A stretch of 36,996 bases of DNA from Rikenellaceae bacterium DTU001 (GTDB lineage: Bacteria; Bacteroidota; Bacteroidia; Bacteroidales; DTU049). The notes under the pieces were generated by a model that saw only the letters and a program-made list of their open reading frames with translations, was not told where the DNA came from and did no database searches. The translations under genes and the position numbers were made by a program. Shown piece by piece: positions 28,455 through 36,996 of this stretch. Within the stretch, counting starts at the first letter, position 1. Every line of letters starts with the position of its first letter. The stretch covers positions 13,046 through 50,041 of the forward strand of contig LFSZ01000030.1 in the NCBI GenBank assembly GCA_001512885.1, given 5' to 3'.

Positions 28455-29093
28455 ATGATAGTGAATGCTTTTTTGAAAGGAATACCAGTAGGTTTAATAT
28501 TGGCATTTAGTTTTGGTCCAGCTTTTTTCTTGGTAATACAGACAGCTTTAGAAAAAGGATTTAAAAAAGCTATAGTTACATCGATAGGAGTTTCTAGTAG
28601 CGATGCAGTATTTATTTGCTTATCATTATTAGGTATAACGGCCATCGAAGGATTACTGAAAGATGTTTTTGGGGTAATAGCAAGTATTGTGCTTATAATA
28701 TATGGTGTAGTTATGATCTTTTCTAAACCAGAAATACTTAAGAAAAGAAATCCTAAAGTAAAAGATATTCGTAGTAAAAATGAATATATTAAGTTATATT
28801 TCAAGGGATTTTTATTGAATATAGCTAATCCTTTTGTATTGATTTTTTGGGTTAGTATAGCTGGTATAGTTTCGCAAACTGCTCCTAAGGATCAATTTTT
28901 ATTATATAATATTTTCTTTTTTCTAGGTATCTTATTTACTGTTTTTTCTATGGATGTTATCAAAAGTCTGACGGCTCATAAATTAAAAAATTATTTGAGG
29001 CCAAGATACATAATATATGCTAATAGAATAATTGGGTGTATTATAGTAATATTGGGTGTTTTACTTATTTTTAAAACTTTTATGATAAACTAA
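28455..29093 (+). CDS. LysE/RhtB family transporter
   Basis: GIPVGLILAFSFGPAFFLVIQTALEKGFKKAIVTSIGVSSSDAVFI; multi-TM, 212 aa. Confidence 0.8.
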   Translation: MIVNAFLKGIPVGLILAFSFGPAFFLVIQTALEKGFKKAIVTSIGVSSSDAVFICLSLLGITAIEGLLKDVFGVIASIVLIIYGVVMIFSKPEILKKRNPKVKDIRSKNEYIKLYFKGFLLNIANPFVLIFWVSIAGIVSQTAPKDQFLLYNIFFFLGILFTVFSMDVIKSLTAHKLKNYLRPRYIIYANRIIGCIIVILGVLLIFKTFMIN

Positions 29094-29164
29094 TCTACTA
29101 CGTATATTATGATATATTGTGAAGATAAATGATGAATTTACTTTAACTCAGCTGGCATAAAAAA

Positions 29165-29824
29165 TTACTGATTAAATGCATAATGTATTATGTTAGCTCC
29201 CATTTGTAATGCTTTTAGTCTGATTTCTGGAGGATCATTATGCACTTCTTCACTTTCCCATCCATCTCCCAGATCGCATTCATAGGTATATAGCAAAACT
29301 AACCTGCCATTTAGAATTATACCAAATGCTTGGGGCGGTTTACTATCGTGCTCATGAATTTTTGGCAAGCCATTAGAGAAATTATATACTTGGCTAAAGA
29401 TAGGGTGTGATGGGGGTAACTCCTGCAGTGGTAGATCAGGAAAGATTTTTTGTATCTGCGGACGTATGAAAGGATCCATACCATAATTATCATCGATATG
29501 TAAAAAACCACCTGCTTCTAAGTATTTTCTTATATTCGCTGCTTCATTATCCGAAAAAATCACATTACCATGGCCAGTCATATGTATAAAAGGATAATTA
29601 AAAATTTCTTGTGAGCCTGGTTCTATCTCCGGTATATTAGGATCTATATTAGTATTAATATTTTGATTACAAAAAACAGCAAGATTTGGCAAAGATGTTG
29701 GGTTAGCATACCAATCACCTCCGCCAGAATATTTTAATAAAGCTATTTTTATGCTATAAACATTTCTTTGGGCAAAAGATAAATTTGATATTAATAGTAA
29801 TAATATTATTAGAAATTTTTTCAT
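29165..29824 (-). CDS. DUF4159-like domain protein with signal peptide
   Basis: IALLKYSGGGDWYANPTSLPNLAVFCNQ, MTGHGNVIFSDNEAANIRKYLEAGGFLHIDDNYGMDP; adjacent to rsmE. Confidence 0.75.
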   Translation of the reverse strand: MKKFLIILLLLISNLSFAQRNVYSIKIALLKYSGGGDWYANPTSLPNLAVFCNQNINTNIDPNIPEIEPGSQEIFNYPFIHMTGHGNVIFSDNEAANIRKYLEAGGFLHIDDNYGMDPFIRPQIQKIFPDLPLQELPPSHPIFSQVYNFSNGLPKIHEHDSKPPQAFGIILNGRLVLLYTYECDLGDGWESEEVHNDPPEIRLKALQMGANIIHYAFNQ

Positions 29825-30519
29825 AAATTATTTTTTATTGCAAATATAGTTAAACTTACAATAGCGGCAGTTTCACTTCTGAGTCTTTGTTTACCTAATG
29901 ACACTGGTATGATACCGTTATAAATAGCCTTATTGACTTCATCTATTGTAAAATCGCCCTCTGGACCAATAAAAATACCTATGTCTTCTTTAGGTTGTAA
30001 GAAATCAAAAAATTGTGTTTTCTCTAATTCTGTACCACAATAGCAGATTGTACGTTTCATTTTTATATTATTTTTGATAGCTTCTTCGAAAAAAATCGGC
30101 TCACAAATATGAGGGAAATAAAATTTCAGAGATTGTAATGATGAGTATTTTATTATATTTTGCAATCTCGTTAGTTTGATAGTTGTTTTGATAGTTCTCT
30201 CAGTGATAATAGGTATTAATTCACTTACTCCTAATTCTACCGTTTTTTCTACCAGCCAGTCTAATCTCTCTGTCTGTTTTAATATAGGTGTGTATAGTAT
30301 TGCTTTATTATCACGGGGAGGCATAGTTTTCACCTCTAGTACATCGACTATTATTTTTTGTTTCATACATTCTACTATTTTGCCCGTAGCTAGAAGTCCC
30401 TTACCATTTGTAAAAAATATTTTATCTCTAGTTTTTATATGATGAGCTCTCAAATGCTTATACGTTTCACCTTCTATTACTACTCTATCTCTAATATTTT
30501 CTAAATAAAATAAATCCAT
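29821..30519 (-). CDS. rsmE: 16S rRNA (uracil(1498)-N(3))-methyltransferase
   Basis: HLRAHHIKTRDKIFFTNGKG, ERLDWLVEKTVELGVSELIPIITERT, IFIGPEGDFTIDEV, VSLGKQRLRSETAAIVSL. Confidence 0.93.
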   Translation of the reverse strand: MDLFYLENIRDRVVIEGETYKHLRAHHIKTRDKIFFTNGKGLLATGKIVECMKQKIIVDVLEVKTMPPRDNKAILYTPILKQTERLDWLVEKTVELGVSELIPIITERTIKTTIKLTRLQNIIKYSSLQSLKFYFPHICEPIFFEEAIKNNIKMKRTICYCGTELEKTQFFDFLQPKEDIGIFIGPEGDFTIDEVNKAIYNGIIPVSLGKQRLRSETAAIVSLTIFAIKNNL

Positions 30520-30715
30520 ATTTTTTGATAAAATTCTATATCAATTTATTAATTGATGCAAAATTATAAATCTTTAATTAAAAAAAAACGTTGATTCGCT
30601 TTTAACGGTGTAAAACTAAATGCTAATGACTCAAACACCATACGTTTATGTTTTTTGATAATTGTGATTTTTTACATTAATAGATTGTCTGTTGCATTTA
30701 TTTGAATTATTTTTT

Positions 30716-31669
30716 TTAAAATAAATTTAAAAAATCACACGAAAAAATCCAGAATTCACTTATCAAAATAACAAATAATTGATAAATTATTTTTCTCCAG
30801 GTTAGATCTTCGGCTATTAAAATTTTTTGAATATTTAGTGTCAAAAGCCATACATATATCAAAAGTACGATTTTGAAGTTATCTAAAGGTAATGTAAAAG
30901 CTATTATTATGCAAATTAATATCTGAACTATTGATACCCAGATCTGTCTTCTCTTGTATACTAATTGTCTCTGCATCCACGGATAAATCATTATGCAAGT
31001 AACAAGTGAAAAAATTGTAAATGCTAATAGTGGTAAAGACAAACTAGCTGATGACAATTGGGGTTTTGATGATAAAAAGTAATGATAAATCTGAAAATCT
31101 AAAAAAGCATAATCGATTGTGAGAATAATAATAGCTAATGTCAGTGCAGAAATAAAAGGTGTTATAATTTTTTTAAAGTCTAGGATATCTAAAAATGAAA
31201 TTGTAATATATACAGATAAGAGCAAGAAAATAAAAACAGGATTAATAAATATCAATAAAAATATTATTAAACCATAAAAATATAGTTCTTTTAGAGAGAA
31301 ATTATTTTTTTTAAGTAAATATAATTGAAAAGTAAACCAAATATATGAAATAATAGTACTCTCAAAAAAGGTATCAAAATTTATAAATATTAAAAAAAAT
31401 GCAAAACTGGGTAACATAGCTATTATATAGCTAAATGAATATTTATATTTTTTGTCGTAAATAAGTATAAATGAAAAAATAGTAATGACGACAAATAATA
31501 AAAAAGCTGAGATAGCTATAGAATTTATAAATCTAAATTTATAGATAATAGCCGAAGTATTCATAAGTATATATGAAACAATAATATATGTAGATAAACT
31601 CAAAAATAAAATAAGTTTATCTGATACTTTTAGACAGATATTGCTATGTTTACCTTTTCGTTTTATCAT
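30716..31669 (-). CDS. Multi-TM membrane protein of unknown function (DUF6427-like)
   Basis: About 10 hydrophobic segments over 317 aa; general resemblance only. Confidence 0.5.
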   Translation of the reverse strand: MIKRKGKHSNICLKVSDKLILFLSLSTYIIVSYILMNTSAIIYKFRFINSIAISAFLLFVVITIFSFILIYDKKYKYSFSYIIAMLPSFAFFLIFINFDTFFESTIISYIWFTFQLYLLKKNNFSLKELYFYGLIIFLLIFINPVFIFLLLSVYITISFLDILDFKKIITPFISALTLAIIILTIDYAFLDFQIYHYFLSSKPQLSSASLSLPLLAFTIFSLVTCIMIYPWMQRQLVYKRRQIWVSIVQILICIIIAFTLPLDNFKIVLLIYVWLLTLNIQKILIAEDLTWRKIIYQLFVILISEFWIFSCDFLNLF

Positions 31670-31886
31670 TTAATCTTAATATTAAAAAAATGAATTCATA
31701 AATATAAATATTTAAATAAATAAAATTTTAAATCTTTTTTTAAAAAAAAATGGAACTATATTTTTTTAAAAAACAAAATTAATAATTTAAAACAGAAAAA
31801 TATTTAGATTAAGAAAAATAAGAATTTAATTTTATATAAATATTCAAAAAAACTGTTTCTTGCACTTTATTTTAGGTTTGATTAAT

Positions 31887-32010
31887 AAGGCAGGTTATTT
31901 GCAAGATCACTATGTCAAAAAAAAATTTATAGTTAATCGAGTAATGGTTATCTGTTATTATTATTTTAAGTGATTAATTAAATTTAGTTGAAAGACTTGA
32001 ATAATGCCTT
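31887..32010 (+). other. Possible structured leader / RNA element
   Basis: AAGGCA-gg-TTATT-tg-CAAG (31887-31905) complements CTTG-AATAA-TGCCTT (31996-32010), with an inner ATCACT/AGTGAT pair (31906-31911/31969-31974). Confidence 0.3.
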
Positions 32011-32090
32011 GTGAATAGTTATTTAGCTGTTTTATGTTAAAATATTTAATTTATAATTTATTATATAAATTTGTCTAAAATTATAAGCAA

Positions 32091-33539
32091 TTGACGACAA
32101 ATAATTGGTTAATAAATTTGAAAAAGATCTTAATTAAATATAAAAATTTAATATTATTAGGGTGTTTTTTTTTGTGCATATTAATATTATTATTTTTACC
32201 TACTAATAAAAAACCTTATTATCAGCATAAATATCAAAAATTAGACTTTCCAGATATAATAGAAAGAGGCTATATAAATGTAATAGTTGAGCATAATAGT
32301 ATGAATTTCTTTGTACATCATGGTAGAGTAATGGGGCTACAATATGAGCTACTCGATCATATAGAGAAACGATGGAATATAAATATCAACCAAATAGTAA
32401 TAAATGATCTAGGCGAAGCACTTGCTTTGGTAGCTTTCGATAGTATCGATATTTTGACTTCAGATATTACCATTGTACCTGGGCGATATCCCTGTATAGA
32501 CTTTAGTATACCTTTATATAAAACTAAGATGGTATTGGTTCTATATGATTCTATAAAGCCCTCGACAGAGATCAATGATTTTTCTAAGTTAGATATTAAA
32601 AAATTAGAAAATAAAATAATAGCAGTTCCTACTAAATCGATATTTATCAATTTTTTAAATAAATTAAAAAAAAGTTTAAATTTAAATTTTCAAATAAAAG
32701 AATTGATAGAAGAACCTGAATCTATATTGGATAGTGTGATGGCAAAGAAATATGATGCTACTATAATGGATGAAAAGATATTAATAGTCAATACACCTTT
32801 ACTAAAAAATACAAGCTCATATTATTTACCTTTTCCATCCTTAGATGTAGGCTGGGCATTTAGTTGTCATCAACCAATATTAAGAGATAGTGTAAATGCT
32901 GCATTAATAGACTTAAAAAACAAAGGTATTTTAGCTTCATTACTTAATAAATATCAAAGACCTATATATATACAGACTACATATAAGCAAATAGCTCATT
33001 CTAAAAGAACAAAAAAATTGACAAAATATGATAATATCTTACAAAAATATGCTAAAATTTATGATATTGACTGGCGTTTAGTAGCAGCATTGATATATCA
33101 TGAGTCAAATTTTAATATAGATGCAGTTTCGTATAAAGGTGCTTTTGGCATCATACAGATAATGCCACAGACAGCAGAGGAATATGGTATGTCGCCTACT
33201 AGCTCTATAGATCAACAAATAAAAGTTGCATATAGGATTTTAAATGATTACAAAAAACAATTAAGCATATATTTTGATAATGATAAAGATTTATATAGAG
33301 CTATGATAGCTTCTTACAATTTAGGACTTGGACATATATTAGATGCTATTGCTTTAGCTCTAAAATATGATGGACAAATTAATAGTTGGGAGCAAGTAGC
33401 ACAATGGCTATTGAATAAATCACAAAAAATATATTATTCTGATCCAGTGGTAAAAAACGGCTATTGCAAAGGACGACTAACGGTTTATTTTGTTAATTTA
33501 GTGTATGAAACTTATGAAAATTATAAACAATTAATTTAA
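32091..33539 (+). CDS. MltF-like lytic murein transglycosylase (SBP_bac_3 plus SLT domains)
   Basis: Solute-binding N-terminal region (RGYINVIVEHNSMNFFVHHGRVMGLQYELLDHI) plus SLT domain ALIYHESNFNIDAVSYKGAFGIIQIMPQTAEEYG. TTG start in the ORF track. Confidence 0.88.
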   Translation: MTTNNWLINLKKILIKYKNLILLGCFFLCILILLFLPTNKKPYYQHKYQKLDFPDIIERGYINVIVEHNSMNFFVHHGRVMGLQYELLDHIEKRWNININQIVINDLGEALALVAFDSIDILTSDITIVPGRYPCIDFSIPLYKTKMVLVLYDSIKPSTEINDFSKLDIKKLENKIIAVPTKSIFINFLNKLKKSLNLNFQIKELIEEPESILDSVMAKKYDATIMDEKILIVNTPLLKNTSSYYLPFPSLDVGWAFSCHQPILRDSVNAALIDLKNKGILASLLNKYQRPIYIQTTYKQIAHSKRTKKLTKYDNILQKYAKIYDIDWRLVAALIYHESNFNIDAVSYKGAFGIIQIMPQTAEEYGMSPTSSIDQQIKVAYRILNDYKKQLSIYFDNDKDLYRAMIASYNLGLGHILDAIALALKYDGQINSWEQVAQWLLNKSQKIYYSDPVVKNGYCKGRLTVYFVNLVYETYENYKQLI

Positions 33540-33549
33540 ATATGTAATT

Positions 33550-34182
33550 TTGTCAAAAAAAATGAATCTAGAGTTTTATATACCAGAAATAATACAAAAA
33601 GAAGCTGAAGCTATTAAAAACATTCCAATAGATAATAAATATCTGGATACTGTAGATCTAATATATGATCGTGTTCATTTAAAAAAAGGCAAATTAGTAA
33701 CTTCGGGTATGGGCAAAGCTGGACAGATAGCTTTGAATATAGCGACTACTTTTAGCAGTACAGGTACGCCATCTATTTTTTTGCATCCTGCAGATGCTCA
33801 ACATGGTGATCTAGGTGTGATACAACCTAATGATGTTTTATTATTAATTTCTAATTCTGGCAAAACAACTGAAATTTTGCAATTAGTAGATTTAGCAAGA
33901 AATTTATATAATGATATTCCTTTAATAGTGATTACAGGTAATAAAGATGGTATATTAGCTCATAAAGCTGATCTGACTTTATACACTGGAAATCCACCAG
34001 AAGTATGCCCATTAGGGCTGACGCCTACTACTTCTACTACTGTTATGACTGTTATAGGTGATATACTGGTAACATTAATGATGCGAAAAATTGACTTTAA
34101 AGTAGAAGAATATGCTAAAAGACATCATTCAGGATATCTTGGCGAAAAATCTAAAATGTTTGTAAATCAAAATAAAAAATAA
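33550..34182 (+). CDS. SIS-domain arabinose-5-phosphate isomerase-like protein (KdsD/KpsF type, no CBS domains)
   Basis: VTSGMGKAGQIALNIATTFSSTGTPSIFLHPADAQHGDLGVIQPNDVLLLISNSGKTTEIL; adjacent to kdsA. The ATG at 33562 is an alternative start. Confidence 0.87.
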   Translation: MSKKMNLEFYIPEIIQKEAEAIKNIPIDNKYLDTVDLIYDRVHLKKGKLVTSGMGKAGQIALNIATTFSSTGTPSIFLHPADAQHGDLGVIQPNDVLLLISNSGKTTEILQLVDLARNLYNDIPLIVITGNKDGILAHKADLTLYTGNPPEVCPLGLTPTTSTTVMTVIGDILVTLMMRKIDFKVEEYAKRHHSGYLGEKSKMFVNQNKK

Positions 34183-34189
34183 TAATTTT

Positions 34190-34963
34190 ATGTGGCTATT
34201 TGCAGGTCCTTGTGTAATAGAAAATGATAAAATACCTTTTGTGGTAGCAGAAAAAATAAAGAATATTGCAGATGAGTTAGGTTATCATTTTATCTTTAAA
34301 AGTAGCTATCTGAAAGCTAATCGTTCTAAATTAGACAGCTTCAGAGGTATACCTCGACTAGAAGCACTAAAAATATTAAATGAAATAAGAAAAAATTATA
34401 AAATACCTACGATAACAGATGTACACGAAAGCTGGGAATGCGAAGAGGTAGCCGAATATGTCGATTATTTACAAATCCCCGCTTTTCTATGTAGACAAAC
34501 TGAATTATTAATATCGGCTGGCAAAACAGGGAAACCAATTAATATCAAAAAAGGTCAATTTATGTCTCCAGAAAGCATGAAATATGCTGTAGATAAAGTT
34601 AAAAGCACTGGTAATGAAAATATTTTTCTTACCGAAAGAGGAGTTATGTTTGGTTATTATGATCTCATAGTAGATATGACCTCGATACCTCGCATGAAAA
34701 GTATTGGATGTCCTGTATTAATAGATGCTACTCACGGTATTCAAATGCCAAATCGTAGTGATGGTGTTACGCATGGACATAGAGAATTTGTGGAAACCAT
34801 AGCTCTGGCGGGTATCGCTGCTGGGGCAGATGGCATTTTTTTAGAAACACATCCTAATCCCGAACAAGCTCTTAGTGATGCCGATACTCAATGGCCGCTA
34901 GATGATGTTTATGATTTACTCAAAAAAGCAAAAGAAATTTATTCAATTATTAATAATGTTTAA
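34190..34963 (+). CDS. kdsA: 3-deoxy-8-phosphooctulonate synthase
   Basis: FAGPCVIEN, FKSSYLKANRSKLDSFRG, ITDVHE, LQIPAFLCRQTELL, NIKKGQFMSPESM, DATHGIQMP, GIFLETHPNPEQALSDADTQWPL. Confidence 0.96.
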   Translation: MWLFAGPCVIENDKIPFVVAEKIKNIADELGYHFIFKSSYLKANRSKLDSFRGIPRLEALKILNEIRKNYKIPTITDVHESWECEEVAEYVDYLQIPAFLCRQTELLISAGKTGKPINIKKGQFMSPESMKYAVDKVKSTGNENIFLTERGVMFGYYDLIVDMTSIPRMKSIGCPVLIDATHGIQMPNRSDGVTHGHREFVETIALAGIAAGADGIFLETHPNPEQALSDADTQWPLDDVYDLLKKAKEIYSIINNV

Positions 34964-34964
34964 T

Positions 34965-36833
34965 ATGAAAAAATTGTTTTTGTCGCTATTAATTTTAATT
35001 TATCCTTTTTTTGTTTATAATCAGATTTTTATCACTCCTGAGCCCCAATCAATGACTAAAAGGATAGATATTTTTGTAGGTCAAGGCTATGATATTAAAT
35101 ATCACAAATTGTATATCAGTGTAACTCCTGGCTCTGATCATATTAGTGGTGGTGTGTTTACAAAGTTTATACCATTAGATGATACTGATACTATGGATTT
35201 CGATGCTAATCAGTGTTTAGTTATCGATTCAGTTATATATCATGGTAATGCTATGACTTTTATTCATCAAAATAATAGGTTAATTATTAAAAATCTTACA
35301 CTAGTATCTCAATCATTAGATAGTATTATTATTTACTATCATGGCACTCCAGCGGCTAGTGGTTTTGGATCTTTTTATTCTGACTCACAATGGTTGTGGA
35401 CTCTTTCAGAACCTTTTGGGGCTTCAGACTGGTGGCCTTGCAAAAATGACTTAAGTGATAAAATCGATTCTATAGATATTTTCATAGAACATCCATCAAA
35501 TTATATCGCTGTTGCTAATGGATTAGAGCAATCAAAAGTAGATTTAGTGAATAGCAGAACCTTAACTCATTGGAAGCATAAATATCCGGTAGCTACTTAT
35601 CTAATAGCTATAGCTGTAGCCCCATATCATTATTTTAATGTTCATATACCTCTCACTGAAGGAGATTTACAAATTGATAATTATGTGCTTTCATCAGCTT
35701 ATAATAATGCACAAAATGCAATGCCTAATTTCTCAAAGGTGATGAAGTTTTATGATTCACTTATAGCACCTTATCCATTTATGAATGAGAGATATGGTCA
35801 TGCACACTTCGGTTGGGGAGGCGGTATGGAGCATCAAACAATAAGTTTTGTAGGGAGTTTCGATTATGAACTTTTAGCTCATGAACTTTTACATCAATGG
35901 TATGGCGATGCTGTTACTTGTGGCTCTTGGCATGATGTATGGCTAAATGAAGGGTTTGCTACTTATTTCACCGCACTTTCTCAAGAAAAATTTTTCCCTC
36001 AAGATTTCATTTATTGGAAAAATCAATCTATTGATTTTATTACCTATCTTCCTTGCGGAGCTGTGTATGTTTATGATACTACTTCTGTGGATAGAATATT
36101 TAATTCTCGTCTAAGCTACAGAAAAGGCGCTTATATATTACATATGCTTAGATGGATTCTAGGTGATGATGTTTTTTTTAATGGAGTGAGGCAATATTAT
36201 CAAACGTATAAATATAATTCTGCTAAAACTGAAGATTTCAAAAATATAATGGAGCAGGTATCTGATACTACATTAACAGAATTTTTTAATGACTGGATAT
36301 ACGATGAGGGATATCCGATGTATAATTTTACAGTCACTAATATTGATGATGATAATTTCAAAATCCAAGTCCATCAATCATCATCATGTCATTATAATAC
36401 ATTTTTTGAAATGCCTTTACCTTTTTTATTGCGGTATGATATTTTTGATACCATCATAATACTTAATAATTTAGTACAAAATCAAGATTTTTTTATCAAT
36501 TTACCAATGCCTAATGAAATAATATTTGATCCTAATAAATGGATTTTAACTAAAAATGCAACTATTATTATAGATGTCGAGACTTATTTAAACAAGCAAT
36601 TATCTATATATCCAAATCCTGCATCTAATAAAGTAGCAATAAATAATCATAGCAATAATAAATTTACTCTTGTCATTACCGATCTATTATCCAAAAAATT
36701 AATCGTTGATGATTGCATATTGCCAAATTCTACTTATACTGTAGATATTAGTTCATTGATCACTGGCACGTATTTAATGACATTCAAATCTGAAAAAAAT
36801 GAAATTATTACTAAAAAGCTAGTGAAACAATAA
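34965..36833 (+). CDS. M1 family metallopeptidase with T9SS type A C-terminal sorting domain (ORF track start 34902; ATG at 34965 preferred)
   Basis: Signal peptide MKKLFLSLLILIYPFFVYNQ, GGMEHQTISF, HELLHQWYGDAVTCGSWHDVWLNEGFATYF (HEXXHX18E), C-terminal LSIYPNPASNKVAI...TGTYLMTFKSEKNEIITKKLVKQ. Confidence 0.92.
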   Translation: MKKLFLSLLILIYPFFVYNQIFITPEPQSMTKRIDIFVGQGYDIKYHKLYISVTPGSDHISGGVFTKFIPLDDTDTMDFDANQCLVIDSVIYHGNAMTFIHQNNRLIIKNLTLVSQSLDSIIIYYHGTPAASGFGSFYSDSQWLWTLSEPFGASDWWPCKNDLSDKIDSIDIFIEHPSNYIAVANGLEQSKVDLVNSRTLTHWKHKYPVATYLIAIAVAPYHYFNVHIPLTEGDLQIDNYVLSSAYNNAQNAMPNFSKVMKFYDSLIAPYPFMNERYGHAHFGWGGGMEHQTISFVGSFDYELLAHELLHQWYGDAVTCGSWHDVWLNEGFATYFTALSQEKFFPQDFIYWKNQSIDFITYLPCGAVYVYDTTSVDRIFNSRLSYRKGAYILHMLRWILGDDVFFNGVRQYYQTYKYNSAKTEDFKNIMEQVSDTTLTEFFNDWIYDEGYPMYNFTVTNIDDDNFKIQVHQSSSCHYNTFFEMPLPFLLRYDIFDTIIILNNLVQNQDFFINLPMPNEIIFDPNKWILTKNATIIIDVETYLNKQLSIYPNPASNKVAINNHSNNKFTLVITDLLSKKLIVDDCILPNSTYTVDISSLITGTYLMTFKSEKNEIITKKLVKQ

Positions 36834-36996
36834 TTTGAAAAATTAGTTTTACGGTTTTAGTATAGTTTTATTAAAATCAATACACCTACAAAGCAAAAAT
36901 TTTGCTACAGCAAATTATTGACAATTAAATTTTTAGGTTCTATAACGTTTTGAGTGGGTAAATAAAAAATAGTAAATTTGGATAAAAAAAAGATAT

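Noticed and set aside
30590-30660. Short inverted repeat (ggtgt...acacc) between rsmE and the DUF6427-like gene
   Set aside because: Only about 5 bp of firm pairing with bulges and no T-tract; consistent with chance in AT-rich DNA.
31669-32091. Possible tRNA or CRISPR in the larger intergenic gaps
   Set aside because: No cloverleaf (T-loop GTTCRANNC) and no regularly spaced repeats found here or in the other long gaps.
36892-36906. agcaaaaattttgct palindrome near the right edge
   Set aside because: Short AT-dominated palindrome, expected by chance at this composition; could be a weak terminator but cannot be supported.

Overview
AT-rich 37 kb window, most likely from a Bacteroidota chromosome. 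Support for that assignment: TAnnTTTG-type -7 boxes, A-rich leaders instead of Shine-Dalgarno sites, a type A T9SS C-terminal sorting domain, and a purH-mreB-mreC-mreD order. Most of the window is ordinary housekeeping: murD, ComF-like, rsgA, hisS, pfk, cysteine desulfidase-like, ribD, dut, a sugar-nucleotidyltransferase, purH-mreBCD, rnfBCDGEA, rsmE, lytic transglycosylase, kdsD-like, kdsA and an M1 peptidase. The accessory signals are: (1) at the left edge, an MNT/HEPN toxin-antitoxin-type pair bracketed by long imperfect palindromes and a near-identical 157-bp direct repeat that is itself a decayed REP-associated (Y1/IS200-like) transposase fragment; (2) an IS1595/ISXO2-like element whose ORF is open but whose catalytic positions look substituted; (3) a large multi-PAS HisKA_2-type histidine kinase divergent from an SsnA-like amidohydrolase; (4) a possible structured leader upstream of the lytic transglycosylase gene. 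The REP/RAYT-bracketed MNT-HEPN unit is the best candidate for something undescribed. No tRNA, rRNA or CRISPR was recognised. All assignments come from reading motifs by eye; no database search was run.
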